Source of the DNA: Cryptomeria japonica
Lineage: Eukaryota > Streptophyta > Pinopsida > Cupressales > Cupressaceae
Reading direction: 5' to 3'
Length of the DNA: 64,000 bases
NCBI RefSeq assembly: GCF_030272615.1
Contig: NC_081414.1
Location: forward strand, 306,409,164 to 306,473,163
Shown one piece after another: positions 48,283 to 60,413 of the stretch. Each line of letters opens with the position of its first letter. Positions within the stretch are counted from its first letter, which is position 1. The notes beneath the pieces are model-generated. The model was not told the DNA's origin. It saw nothing but the letters and a program-made list of their open reading frames with translations, and did not search any database. Position numbers and translations under genes: made by a program.

Positions 48283-51200
48283 ATGGCATCTGCATCTAGT
48301 TCCACATTTAATCCCTACTGGAAGGAGAGTCCTAGATTTGATGGCACAAATTACAAGATATGGAAGGACTGAATGAAGATTCATCTAAGATGTCTTGGAG
48401 TTGAAATTTGGGAGATAGTAGAGAAAGGGTATATATATCATGATCCTAATTCTAGAACACCGACACCTGTTGATGAACAAAAGAGAGCTGAAAATTATGT
48501 TAGATTGAAAGAAGCATTATTGAGTGCCCTATTTGATGAAAAGATATTGAATGTCATAGAGTTGGAGAATGCAAAGAAGATCTAGATAAATATTGAAACT
48601 CTTTATGAAGGTGACCAAGAAATAAATATTGCAAAACTTGAAGGCTTCCAGGTAAGATATGAAACTTTGAATATGGAAGAAGATGAGAATATTAGTTCTT
48701 TCATGGATAGAGTGAATGAAATTGTCATGGGAATCAAATATTGTGGTAGATTAGTTAGTGAGGATAAGGTTGTGTCAAAGATTGTGAGAGTTCTATCTCC
48801 ATCTACAAGATGAAGGCTATTGCAATTAATGAACTCCAAACAATGTTAAGTACCCATGTTACCAGAGACACATTGCTTGGGAAATTAATTTATTTTGAGC
48901 TTGAGGAACTTGGAGATTAGAGTGCTACTAAAACACAGACTACATTTAAAGAATCTGCCTCTAGTAAGAAGAAGATAGATTGGAAGGAATTATATGCTAA
49001 AGATTTGGAAGAAATTGAGAGAGAAGATAGAGAACTTGAAGAGTTGGAAGCTCTAATTTCTAGAAGAATCCCTAAAGGACCTGCTAGAAGTAAGTATGAA
49101 GGAAAATTCCCTTTTAAATGTTTTTCATGCAATAAGATTGAGATTTTGCTTCTAGATGTCCTGAGAGAGGTTCTAGGAAATCAAGAAATATTTATGAGGA
49201 ATTATAAGCCTAATCCAGAATATTAGAGAAGACCTAGATTTAGAAGGAATAAGGATAAATCATGTTATTATGCTCGTGATGTTGATCTTGGCATTACTGA
49301 TGATGATGATGATGAACCTGTAAGTGGATCCGGTAATGGAATCTTCAGCAAAGACTGGGTCTTTATTTCTATCAAGGATGATTCTCCAGAATCTATCATT
49401 GAAGCTAATCATACTGAGGAGAAGGATTTAGCCGCTAAAATTGAAGAAAAGGATGAATGAGTTATAGGCAGTGGATGCTCACATCACATGATTGGTGACA
49501 AGAGGAAGTTCTTAACTCTATAAGAATTTGATGGCAGACTAGTCAGATTTGGAGACAACAAGGCATGTAGGATCAAAGGCAAAGGAACAGTATCCTTGGA
49601 TGGTAAGACTAATATTGATAATTTTTATTATGTTGAAGGCTTAAAGCATAATATTTTAAGTGTAGGTCGGATGGTGGACAAAGGATTTCATTTGCAATTT
49701 AAGGATGGTAAATGCAAGATTATCAATAGATCTAGATTGGAGATTGCATCCGGAACTTAGACCAAAGAAAACATCTTTCATCTGAACTTCAGTGAGAAGG
49801 CTTGATTGATTTCTCAGGTTGATGAAAGTTGGTTACGGCATAAGGGGACGTGTCATGTAGATTTTGATTTCATAGTCAAGATCAGTTCAACACAAGTTGT
49901 CAAAGATTTTCCCAGGATTGTTAAACCTCATAATCTGGTATGTAGAGAATGTCAAATGGGTAAGCAAGTTAGAACTTCTTTTAGAAGCATACATGATAAA
50001 TCTAATAAAATTATTGATCTTATTCATACTGATCTATGTGGACCAACAAGGAATAAAAGTTTCCAAGGTGATAGATATTTTATGTTACTTATTGATGACT
50101 ATTCTAGAATGATGTGGGTTGCATTTTTGAAAGAAAAATCTAAAGCTCTTCATAAATTCAAAATTTTCAAACTATGGTTGAGACAAAAACATGATTGAAG
50201 ATAAAATGCTTAAGATTAGACCAAGGTAGTGAGTTTACATTCAGTGAGTTCAACAACTTTTGTGAGAAGCATGGAATCATAAGACAACTTTCTACACCTA
50301 GAACCCCACAACAGAATGGATTAGTGGAAAGAAAGAATAGAACCATATTGGATGCTACAAAGACAATGATGACTGAAGCTAAATTGGCTAATATCTATTG
50401 GAGAGAAGTTGTTAATACCGTTGCATACACTTTCAACAGAGTACACATAAAAGGTGATACTGGTAAGACTCCTTATAAATTGTGGTTTGGTCATACTCCT
50501 ATAGTCAGATATTTCAGAATTTTCGGAAGTAAATGCTATATCAGAAGAGATGATGCATTAGGAAAATTTGATCGTAGAAGTGATGAAGGAATATTTTTGG
50601 GTTATTCTACTAAGAGAAAAGCATATAGATGTTATAACAAAAGATTGAATAGGATAATGGAGAGCATAAATGTTAAGATGGATGAGCAAGGTAATCATCA
50701 GATCAGATCATATGACTATGGACCAAAAGATGAATTTGTCAGACCAGAACCGATAGTGCAATAAACTATCTAGAGCATTGAACTAGTGACTCCGACAACA
50801 TCAGAAAATTCAACAGTGATTGTTGAACAATAGAAAAAGTTAGTAAATCAAGAAAATTCAAAGAGTCCTAGGTATGTGAAACTAAATCATTCTGAAGATT
50901 AGATCATTGGAGATAAAAGGAAAGGTGTGATGACTAGAAGAAGGTTAGTTACTGAAGAGGTATGTCTAATTTCTCAAATTGAACCGATATCTTTTATTGA
51001 AGCAAGTAAAGATGAAAATTGGATGAAAGCAATGAAAGAGGAATTAGATCAGATAGAAAAGAATAAGACATTGGAATTAGTTCCTAGACCTAAAGATAAG
51101 AATATTATTTGAACTAAATGGTTTTTTAGAAATAAATTAAATGAGGAAGGTCAGGTTGTGAGAAATAAAGCTAGATTGGTTTGCAAAGGTTATTCACAAG

Positions 51201-52516
51201 AAGAAGGAGTTGATTATGATGAGACTTATGCTCTAGTTGCAAGAATTGAAGTGGTAAGACTATTTCTTGCCTATGATGCACACAAGAACTATAAGGTATA
51301 TTAGATGGATGTCAAATGTGTATTTCTGAATGGAGATATTGAAGAGGAAGTCTATATTGAGAAACCTGATAGATTTTCTTTATTAGAGGACAAGGATCTG
51401 GTTCGTAGATTGAAGAAAGATTTATATGGTTTGAAACAAGCCCCTAGAGAATGGTATGCTAGATTAGATAAACACCTTTCAAAGCTCAGTTTTAGTAAAG
51501 GTGATGCTAATAGTAATCTATGTTATAAGATTGAACATGATGGCATACTGATAATTGAAGTCTTTGTGGATGATATCATTTTTGGTGGAGAAGAAATTTT
51601 ATGCATGAAATTTGCTAATGATATGAAGAATGAATTTGAAATGTCTATGGTTGGTGAGATTAAATTTTTCTTAGGTTTGTAGATCACTCAAACTAATGAA
51701 GGTATTTTCATTTGTCAAACTAAGTATGTGAAGGAATTGCTTAAGAAATTTGGACTTGAAAATTCTAAACCTGTTGGTACTCCTATGATAATTGGTTGCA
51801 AATTGTGTAAGGATGATGAATCTCCTAGAATTAATCCTAGAAAATACAAATCAATAATTGGTGGATTGTTGTACTTAACTCAGAATAGACCTGATATAAT
51901 GAATGTTGTTTGTATTTATTCTTGATTTCAGTCAAATCCTAGAGAAACTCATGATATTTTTGTCAAGAGGATATTCAAATATCTAGCAGGTACAACAAGC
52001 TATGGGCTATGGTATCCAAAAGATGATGATTTTAGACTATGTGCATATACAGACTTTGATTGGGCAAGAGATGTATATGTTCGAAAGATCACTAAAGGCG
52101 GTGCATTATTTCTTGGAAAGAAGTTAGTTTTATGGCTTAGCAAGAAACAATTGTGTACTTCATTATCTACTGCTGAAGAAGAATATTTAGTTGTTGCAAA
52201 TAATTGTACTCATATATTATGGATGAAATAGATGTTGAAAGATATAAGGGTAAGTTATGATGAGCCTATTGTTATTCATTGTGATAATACTACTGCTATT
52301 GATATGTCAAAAAATCCTATATTTCATTCCAAATAAAAACATATTTCTATAAGGTATAATTTCTTAAAAGAAAAGGTTGAAGCAATGGAAGTTAGATTTG
52401 TTTATGTGCCTACTAAGGAATAGATTACAGATATTCTAACAAATCCATTTCCTAAAGGTACTTTTGAATATCTTAGAGATTAGTTAGGGGTTACCACCCC
52501 TCCAAAAGAGACTTAG
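48283..52516 (+). pseudogene. Copia gag-pol of element B
   Basis: ATG at 48283 opens Gag (MASASSSTFNPYWKESPRFD), with a TGA after IWKD near 48370. The knuckle near 49120 is damaged after CFSCNKI by a frame change. The protease motif near 49460 reads GSGCSHHM: the catalytic Asp is Gly. GAG-pre-integrase and integrase run about 49650-50760, with LIHTDLCGPTRNKSFQGDRY near 50020 and STPRTPQQNGLVERKNRTIL near 50295. RT covers about 51100-51960: MDVKCVFLNGDIEEEVYIE near 51305 and FVDDIIFGG near 51565. RNase H runs to a stop at 52514-52516. Stops include TAG at 51303, 51680, 52228 and near 52421, and TGA near 51110 and 51923. Protein layout is the same as element C, so B and C are close relatives in opposite orientation. 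Confidence 0.94.
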
Positions 52517-52838
52517 AGATGTAGGAATGTATCAACCCAGTGAGCCTATCAGACATACTTTTTGATCCGGTTTGATGAGATGATGTTGCCGCTCAGGGGA
52601 AGTAGTCAGTCATTTGGTTCAGTTTTTCTTTTTGTTTTGGTATCTGTTCTTTGTCATTGATGTCAAAGGGGGAGATGGTGCTCATGTGAAAAATAGATAA
52701 CCTTTGAGGAGATGGTATTAATGTTTATCTTAGGGGGATATATACTTCATATCAATCTTCTTTGGGAGACTGTTGGCATTCCTTGGCACTTGGATGTTTT
52801 TTACATTCAGTGTTACCATCAATGCCAAAGGGGGATAT
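52517..52838 (+). other. 3' untranslated region and polypurine tract of element B
   Basis: Holds GTCAAAGGGGGAGATGG near 52659 and the real tract CAATGCCAAAGGGGGATAT immediately before the 3' LTR at 52839. The purine motif occurs twice, as in C and E. Confidence 0.8.
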
Positions 52839-54053
52839 TGTTGGCAATATGCTGGATTTGGTTAAGTGTTGTCATTGATGTTAATATTGTATCCTAATTG
52901 GACCTATCCCAGTTAGACTTGGTGTTTATTTTGGTTTTGGCTATGATTCTGATCCAGTATGATCAGATCCTTGGTTTCAGTTTTTGGATGCTTATTCAGG
53001 ATGGTTATATACTTACCATATTCTTTTGGTTCATGATTTGGTGCTTTGGTAGCTATCACTTATGTTGCTAGTAGGTATTTCCTGGTACCAGTTAGCTCTA
53101 AAAGTTAGCTTTATCGGTTAGGGATATTTAATGATTTGGCTAGATGATTTTGGTCCGACTTATGGAAATGGTTTCAAGCATGTTGAAGGTGATTCTTGAT
53201 CGTGTCCTAATTTTTTGGTGGCTTTGCATTGGTTGGCATGTTGTTATGGTGGTCCTATTTGGATCCGGTTAGACTTTCTATGCTATGCACTAAGGTTTTC
53301 TACTGGTTGGTGAAATATGTTAGTGATTTGTCTTAGCATGATTTTCAGTAGATATAATTGTTTGGGAATTTTTTTTAGGTCCATGATATGTAATGTAAAT
53401 CATAATATTGGTCTAGAAATATCATGTGATGCAATTTTTGTAATTATGGTTTTATGGGTTTAGGGTTTAGCTGACCTTATCAATAAGGTTGATGATTTGT
53501 ATTTATAGGTGACTTATTCATGTAATTGGATATGGTTTTTGGGATCAATGGTTATGTCTACATTATTAGAGGAAGGTTTATGTGCAAACATTGCTATATC
53601 ATTTAGCGAAAGGTTTTGATGTTGCAGGGAAGATATTTGTGCTTAACCAAAACTATATCAAGCATTAGGAGATGCTACTTTCATATTTCATTCTTTCTAG
53701 ATTGTAGTTCGATGCTTTTGTATGTCGGTGAGACTTCTCTTTTGTGATGAGTAGTGACCTCTAGGTTGTTGGCCTAATTGTAAGTGCAATCCCCATTGTA
53801 ATTATTTCACATACTGCTACAAAAGTATTATCTAATTGTGGGTAGGGTTTCCCACCATGGCTTTTCCCTTTATCGGGTTTTCCACGTCAAAATATTGGTG
53901 TTTTGTATACTAGGATTTCTTGTTTTATCTTTCATTGTTTTGGTTTCTTTGTGCTCTAGTTTAAAGGTTTTAATCTACAATAGTTTTGATTTCTAATAGT
54001 AAACTTATTCACCCCCCCTCTCAATTTACTCCCAGTTTAAGATCTGTCTAACA
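52839..54053 (+). repeat. 3' LTR of Copia element B
   Basis: 1,215 bp from TGTTGGCAATATGCT to GTCTAACA. Intact reference copy for the split 5' LTR; GTTTAGCTGACCTTATCAAT near 53459 shows the pre-insertion sequence at the site where element C entered the 5' copy. Confidence 0.94.
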
Positions 54054-54398
54054 GTTTCTTTATCCACTACAAAAGAAGAGTATGTGGTAGCTACTCATGC
54101 TTGTAAATAAATAATTTGACTTAAGAGACTGTGTTTAGACATTAAAATAAAACAAGATGCATTGATAGTTTATTGTGATAGCAAGAGTCTGATTTTCTTA
54201 GCTACAAAACTCACATTTCATGCTCGGACCAAGCACATTGATGTTCAATATCATTTTGTCAGAGATATGGTCGAAGATGGTAGGGTGAAGCTAGTTAAGG
54301 TAGAGACTTTGATGAATGTTGCAGATTCTTTAACTAAGGCTATAAGCACAAAGAAGTTTAGATGGTGTTTGAAGTCTATGGGCCTCATGACCATATAA
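54054..54398 (+). pseudogene. RNase H C-terminal part of Copia element A
   Basis: Starts right after the LTR of B with the TSD copy GTTTC and continues in frame as LSTTKEEYVVATHACK. It then contains IVYCDSKSLIFLATKLTFHA and RTKHIDVQYHF, the conserved end of Copia RNase H, up to a stop at 54398. One TAG interrupts it near 54108. Joining to 16699 after removal of one TSD copy keeps the frame (VVA followed by LSTT), which proves the two pieces were one domain. Confidence 0.93.
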
Positions 54399-54452
54399 TT
54401 TATTGTGACAATACTCCCTTTGCTCTTGCAAGGTGTTCAACAAGTGGAAGAA
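54399..54452 (+). other. Polypurine tract of element A
   Basis: CAACAAGTGGAAGAA directly precedes the right LTR at 54453. A purine-rich tract in this place primes plus-strand DNA synthesis in LTR elements. Confidence 0.8.
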
Positions 54453-55275
54453 TGTTGGGAAATTGTGTCTCGACCTTGCATTTACATGAGGTTACTATTT
54501 ATAGTAAGTTTTCATTTAACCATGAAATGGTGCAAAATTCTCCCTAAAGCTTCAGATTGGCTAGATAAGCATGCCGATAAATTTTTATCATAAGATCATA
54601 GCTAGTTTTGAAGATATTAAAGTTTCTCTATTTGAAGGGTGAGATGAAAGGTTTAAATTTAACTTTGAGGACTTTAAACCTTCCAAAGAACCCTGAAAAT
54701 TGGGTGTAACAGGAATAGCTAGTTACAAGGTGATAGAGAATTTCACAAGCTTTTTAGTGCTTTAAACAGTTCGTCAATTAGACAAATGGTTCATAAGTTA
54801 TGGCCTCTGAAAGTTTGGACTCCTAAAATAGGAAACATAAATTGTATCGAACACATAAATGAGATGTAAAAGGGAGGAACATGTGTTGATGTGTGTTTTG
54901 ACATGTCATAGGGCATCTAGAATAGATATAAGTTTGACTCTCCTTTATTGGGTGGTTTTAGGCCATGGTTTTGTAATATCGTTTGATGATTTCTTGTATA
55001 GTATCTCCTATATATGAGGTGTGCGAGATAGAGGTTTTGTGGTACTCTTGTGAAGAGCTTGCTCTGCAAGTATATTGTAATCTATTATTGATTGTTGAAT
55101 AATATATTGAGTTGTTTTTGGAGACTAGGGTTTTTCTCCCAATAAGGTTTTCCCCATGTAAATCACTATGTTGTCTGTGTTGTGGTATACTTGATATTAT
55201 GTTTATTTCTGTTAAGTTTATGTAACTATTGTAACAATCTATAAAAGTTGTTTTGTTACTTAACTTCAGGTTATA
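54453..55275 (+). repeat. 3' LTR of Copia element A
   Basis: Starts TGTTGGGAAATTGTG and ends CAGGTTATA, where the usual CA has become TA; the TSD TATGT follows at once. It aligns along its length with 11642-12536 but lacks some internal segments, in keeping with old age. Confidence 0.87.
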
Positions 55276-55280
55276 TATGT

Positions 55281-55724
55281 AAGTTCTCTAATGATTATGG
55301 ATGTACAAAATGGAAGGAAAAGACCTCTTTTATAAAATCTCTAAGAGAATCAAGGGCTTATATTAAGAGGTTACAAGATGAATGGCCATTATCACATAGT
55401 TAAAAGAGAATCAATAGAATTGAAGGGTAGGTAAAGATGAAGGAAGCATATTGATTGGTAGGTGAGAATGAACAAGATTAAGATGCTATTTTAAAATGAA
55501 GGGATATGATTAAGTGGTGGGTTGAATTTTACATTCAATGAATGTGGACATTGGAGAAAGAACAAAGTGAATGAAAAGGAATATGACACTTTACACATGA
55601 CTATGAATTTAGTTTATGATCCATGTGAAGAAGTTGGAGGGCTAGGATTAAAAAGAAGAGGATAGAAAATTAATTAAATAAATAAAACTATTTATTTAAT
55701 TAGGGATAATTTAAGGTGTCTACA
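55281..55724. repeat. Right part of the split solo gypsy-type LTR
   Basis: Non-coding. Ends AATTTAAGGTGTCTACA after an AT-rich TTAATTAAATAAATAAAAC stretch, the same layout as the end of the LTR of element D. Followed by CTACC, the partner of CTATT at 11304. Confidence 0.7.
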
Positions 55725-55888
55725 CTACCCACATCCACAAAAATGGAATCATGTACCCTCTAAGTCCTTGCTAAACCAAGAACAAAATCATACTAATATC
55801 CTCCCATGACCTCTCTGGTATAGGTAATGGTTGATATAGCCATGTATTCTACCTAGTTCCTCTTAACATTTGACATACCCTTCAACTT
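55725..55888 (-). pseudogene. Chromovirus integrase relic, upstream part
   Basis: Minus-strand reading gives CQMLRGTR then a stop, then NTWLYQPLPIPERSWEDISM, followed by LV-stop-QGLRGY and a segment ending IFVDVG. This is the linker and first catalytic-core part of Ty3-gypsy integrase, directly upstream of the part at 11308-10701. Between them lie 44.4 kb of later insertions. Confidence 0.83.
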
Positions 55889-55897
55889 GTAGGAGAT

Positions 55898-56327
55898 TGT
55901 TGGAGTTTGTTGATAACATGAGCCTATATGGTTGTCATTATTGTCAAACCCAGTTATCTGAATGGATTTTGGTCCAAATATGCTTTGTCAAATATTAGTT
56001 ATCTAGATGGATTTTGGTCCAGATAATCTTTTGGTGCTGGTTGTGTCATCCTGTATTCAGGGTGGTCTGGAATGCTTTTGGTGCCGTTCGGACATGCTAC
56101 TAATTGCATTGTGGTTCAATGGATCATATTCTTTTGGTCTTGATATGTGTTGAAAGATGTTAATTTGTGTCTCGCCTTGGTGTGTAGAGATCCATATGGA
56201 GTATTTTGCAGTGGAAGTCATTATGTGGTTGACTAGTTGATTATATCTACACATTACTCTTTGTAGTGCCCTTTGGAGTATCTGTTAGTGTGTGTAGATT
56301 GTTGGATCACTCATGAAATGATGTATT
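55898..56327 (+). repeat. Probable LTR fragment
   Basis: Starts TGTTGGAGTTTGTTGATAAC with GGTTGTCATTATTGTCAAAC, the usual opening of the Copia LTRs here. It is cut at 56328 by the LTR of element F. No coding signal. Its own end may lie beyond the window's right flank. Confidence 0.5.
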
Positions 56328-57211
56328 TGTTAGAATCCAAGAACACTGAGAGGGGGGGTGAATTAGTGTTCTATCAAAATGTTCAATTTTAATCTTATTA
56401 TAACATGCATTCACCAATCGGTAAACCGGTACATATAAGATTGAAAGAAGTAAAGCAATCAATAATAGAATCACACAAATGAATACCATAACATAGAGAA
56501 TTATATGTGGAAAACCTCAAAGAGGAAAAACCATGGTGGGATTTGTGACCCACAATATCAATCCACTGGCCATATGAAAATATATTACATAATATGGGGG
56601 CCTGCACTTGCAGGAAGGCTTATAGCCTAGAGCACACTACTCATCACAAAAGATTCTCACTGACTACAGTCACTTTGTATAAGAAAACATAAAACTGAAC
56701 TCATTTAATGCATCTTCTATGCCTGACTGAGTTTTAGTTCAAGCTCTGACTGTTCCAATTCTGAAACCTTAAACCCTTGCCGAAATAACCTCCTACATAA
56801 TCAACATTCCTCGTATTACAAATATCACTCTCATATCTCTCATCTCACATTATATCACAATATGATCTAATCAACTGGCCTATATACCCTTACAATCCTG
56901 CATGCCTCATATCGAATTACATTAGATAATTACAAAATGAATATACATATCGGATCATTACATATATACATAAATATCAAAATCAATTGCCAATTGCCGG
57001 ATCTCCCAAATGATGTCAGCCTCCAATACCTATAACTTATTGAAAGTCATGTCGGCCTACAATGTCGGTACCTAAATAATCCTTCCTACCAGTGCCAGTG
57101 CCGATGTTGATGAAGTGTATGTCGATGAACAACCATACCAAGGAATGAAAGTTGAAACATGTTGTCATCAATGACAACATATGAAACCAATCAAATGAGT
57201 GTCAATTGCCA
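56328..57211 (-). repeat. 3' LTR of Copia element F
   Basis: Plus view TGTTAGAATCCAAGAACACTGAGAGG (first 20: TGTTAGAATCCAAGAACACT) to GTGTCAATTGCCA, 884 bp. It is followed by ATAATCTCCCCCTCTAGCATTG-type sequence, the complement of a polypurine tract, so this is the 3' LTR of a minus-strand element whose body extends to the right. Confidence 0.75.
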
Positions 57212-57233
57212 ATAATCTCCCCCTCTAGCATTG

Positions 57234-58290
57234 TGTTGGTATTTTGGATATGTTGATATGGTTTTTTCATTGATGTCAATGCCTATCATCACTTGTCAAC
57301 ACTTATCAGCACTTGGAGATTTTGGTTATGTTCACTAGCAAGTCAGACTTATGCACAGTCACTGGTATTTGGTTCACCGACAGATTATATTGTTCACCAG
57401 GACTTGGAATGACTCGGAGACTACTTGGTTATGTCAAAGACATTATTCGATCACTTGGTTTTGGCAATTTGGTTAATTGTTTATTTGGTTTTGCATATTT
57501 GTTGTTACCGGCAAATATGTCCAGGATATGCATCGACGAGCATATCTATTCCAGATCAGCACAACACATTATGGAGATGATTTATTATTATTGTAAATGC
57601 ATTTGAGCTGACATCATGCATCGGATATTATTTGTAATTGATTTTATTGTAATATCTTTTAGTGAGCCGACCTATTCAATTGGTCTTAGGTTATGGTATA
57701 AATGTAAGATCTCATTTGTGAGATTGATATGCAATTGGGAAAAGGAATTGTAATAAGGTATATGCGAAAATAAGTAGAGCTATACATGCAGACATCATTT
57801 GAAGGTTGAAGGTAGGTTTTGTGAAGGCAATCAGAACTAAACCGGTACTGAATCCAGCATATGAAGATGCTATTTTATGCAATACATTATCATTGGATTT
57901 AACCATCCAATTATAGTCAGTGTTACTCTCATTTTGTGATTGAGTGGTGAGCTCTAGGCAGCTGGACATTTTGCATGTGCAGAATCCATATTGTACACAC
58001 ATACTATCTATAGTAGTATCATTTGATTGTGGGTAAGGCTTCCCACCATGGTTTTTCCCCTTACAGGGTTTCCACATATAAATATTTGTGTTATGTGTTG
58101 TGGATGTTGTTGTCTTTCTGTTTCATGCATTAATCTTTATCGGTACTACAATTAATCGATAAAACTATCTACCAGCATAAATTTTGGTTTACCGGTATTA
58201 AGCATTAAGTTTTTGTTAAGTTAATTTGGGTTGAATTTATTGGACAATTGATTCAACCCCCCCCCTCTTAGTTGTCTTTGGGACCTAACA
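57234..58290 (+). mobile_element. Solo LTR of the element C family
   Basis: TGTTGGTATTTTGGATATG to GGGACCTAACA, 1,057 bp, with perfect duplication CATTG at 57229-57233 and 58291-58295. In reverse complement it matches the LTRs of C (ends GGTATTTTGG/CATTGATG and TTGTCTTTGGGACCTAACA). No internal region, so a recombined solo LTR. It lies in the 3' untranslated part of element F, just inside its polypurine tract. Frames at plus 57313-57606 and minus 57712-58077 are LTR sequence. Confidence 0.92.
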
Positions 58291-58655
58291 CATTGATGAC
58301 AACACTCATGTGAAAAATGATAATGGTTTCCATCTGTTGGTTTCACCCTAAGATTGCTCCCCCTGAGCTGAATATCCATCTATGATTAGGATCAGTACAA
58401 AATACTCCATATCTCCATATCTAATAATGTCAAGAATATATTTTTCACTTATACCTCTCCCTTTGACATCAATGCCAGAAAAATACTAAAAATCGGGATG
58501 AAATGTTGTACAAATAATGTCTCCCAAAACACCTTACCGGAGCTGAATATACTTGAAAATTTATGGATAGGATTTCTCCAAAAGATCTAGATAAGTATCA
58601 CAACCAGATTTGAATGTGCCAAAAATAGATACAAGTGTTATACAATTCAAATAAA
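58291..58655 (-). other. 3' untranslated remnant of element F
   Basis: Non-coding sequence with CTCCCCCTGAGCTGAATATCC near 58357 and CCTCTCCCTTTGACATCAATG near 58452, complements of purine tracts typical of the 3' region of these Copia elements. Coding parts of F are not seen before element G begins. Confidence 0.55.
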
Positions 58656-59801
58656 TGGCAGATAACTGAGAGGGGGCATGAATCAGTTGTCACAGATTAC
58701 CAGAACCCAAAATATTAATACCAGAATGCTTAAACCAAATACTGAAATAGCAATTAAACTAATTAACCATAAACAATAATCATAGAATAAACACCATCCA
58801 CATGACACCAAGATTTATACGTGGAAAACCATGGTGGGGAGCCTACCCACAGTCAGGTAATACTTCTGTAGTAAGTATGTGAATTACAATTGAGGGGTTT
58901 GCACTTGTAGGAGAACCAACATCCTAGAGCACACTTCTCATCACAAAAGGGGTCTCAGTGACTATATAGAAATCCAAACTACAATCCAGAGAAGTGTTGA
59001 ACTGCAAAACATAGCATCTCCTATGTCTGAGTATAGTTTCGGTTAAGCTCAATACCAAGGGACTAAATCCTCTTACATAAACCCAATTTTATCTCCAATG
59101 ATCGACCAAATCCTCTACTTGAATGATATTACATTATTCACACATTACACATCCATATCACATTCCCATGACCATGATGATCTACAATGAGATCTTACAT
59201 CATATATACAAACCCTCGACCATAAACAATCAAGTCGGCCACCAGACAATAAACCAATTACATAATTACAAAACATGTTAGCCTTAGACCAAACAAACAA
59301 TATTCAACACATAAGACATCCCAAAAACATATCGAGAAGTTCAATCCACATGCTTCACTAAACCGGTCCATAACCTAGACCAACTGGTACCCAATATAGG
59401 TCCATACTCTACAACAATGATCCCCATTTGCCAAGTCTCGAACATGATCACCAACAACATCTTGAAACTCCACTAGAAGCTGCACCAATACCACTTATGC
59501 ATATCATCAAATATCTTCATCAAAAGCTCTATCGATGAAACCCTCACTGAAACTAGAAGCCAAGCTTCCAAGAAAATAGGATAGCATATGATCACAAGAC
59601 CAAAACCAACTAACTGAATATGAACATGAGTGTCATGAATAAGCTTATTCCATAACCAAACCATATTGGATCCAAACCAACTAGAAACTACTCAACCTAC
59701 TAAGACCAGAAGGGTGTCGGTAAAGAATCCAAACAACTAGTGTTGGCATCAATGACAAAACATCATTGCAACACATAATCAATTCTACCAAATGATCAAC
59801 A
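58656..59801 (-). repeat. 3' LTR of Copia element G
   Basis: Plus view TGGCAGATAACTGAGAGGGG to AATGATCAACA, about 1.15 kb, followed by ATATCCTCCTTTGGCATTGA, the complement of a polypurine tract. Minus-strand element; start base by comparison with the LTR of C and therefore approximate. Confidence 0.75.
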
Positions 59802-60206
59802 ATATCCTCCTTTGGCATTGATGGCAACACTAGATGTGAAAAACATCTAAGTACCAAGAAATACCAAACAAGTCTCCCCCAATGGAAGACAACCAACAAC
59901 CTCCCATAGCAATCAAGTTATGAAACAAAGACCAAACTCCCTTTGTGAATAATATCTCTGTAAAGCTCTGAATTATACATATATCTCTCCCTGATTTATT
60001 CAACTCCTTAAGTTTTTATTTTTCACATCAATATATCTCCCCCTTTGACATCAATGCCAGATTTATGAAATAAATATCAAAGAAAAAACATAAACCACCG
60101 AATCACAAAGTTGACTACTCCCCCTGAGTAGTAGCATCTCCACATCAATGCCAAAATGAAAAATATCTTTGATAATGCATACCAGACTAATGCCAAACTG
60201 CATCAA
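59802..60206 (-). other. 3' untranslated region of element G
   Basis: Contains the complement of purine motifs three times: CTCCTTTGGCATTGATGGCA near 59807, CTCCCCCTTTGACATCAATG near 60029 and CTCCCCCTGAGTAG near 60118. No coding sequence. Confidence 0.65.
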
Positions 60207-60413
60207 TCAAGTCTCTATTGGAGGGGAAGAAACTCCCAAGTTGTCTCTTAGGTACTCAAATGATTCTTTAGGAAAAGGTTTAGTGAAGATATCTACAATC
60301 TGCTCTTTAGTGTTTACATAAGCCAGTTTAACTTTATTTGCTTCCACCTTTTCCTTCACAAAGTTGTACTTGGTAGATATGTGCTTTGTCTTAGAATGAA
60401 ATACTAGATTATT
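60207..60413 (-). pseudogene. RNase H C-terminal end of Copia element G
   Basis: Minus-strand frame from 60413: NNLVFHSKTKHIS then KYNFVKEKVEANKVKLAYVN and a DIFTKPFPKESFEYLRDNLG end, stop at 60207. Same family as the RNase H of B and C. The upstream part is removed by the insertion at 60414. Confidence 0.88.

Larger units (their letters stand above)
16700..54053 (+). mobile_element. Copia element B, split by element C
   Basis: LTR start TGTTGGTAATATGCT at 16700 and LTR end GTCTAACA at 54053, flanked by GTTGC (16695-16699) and GTTTC (54054-54058), one mismatch. The 5' LTR is split: 16700-17358 and 47737-48227. The internal region runs 48228-52838 and the 3' LTR 52839-54053. Net length is about 7.0 kb. 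It sits inside the RNase H of element A. Confidence 0.93.
11642..55275 (+). mobile_element. Copia element A, split by a 37-kb nest
   Basis: Left LTR 11642-12536 and right LTR 54453-55275 share the start TGTTGGGAAAT-type sequence and long aligned stretches, such as CATGAAATGGTGCAAAATTC and TTGTGGTATRCTTGATATTA. Target duplication TATGT lies at 11637-11641 and 55276-55280. The order LTR, primer site, integrase, RT, RNase H, purine-rich tract, LTR is that of a plus-strand Ty1-copia element. Net length without the nested insert is about 6.3 kb. Its RNase H is interrupted at 16700-54053 by element B. Confidence 0.93.
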
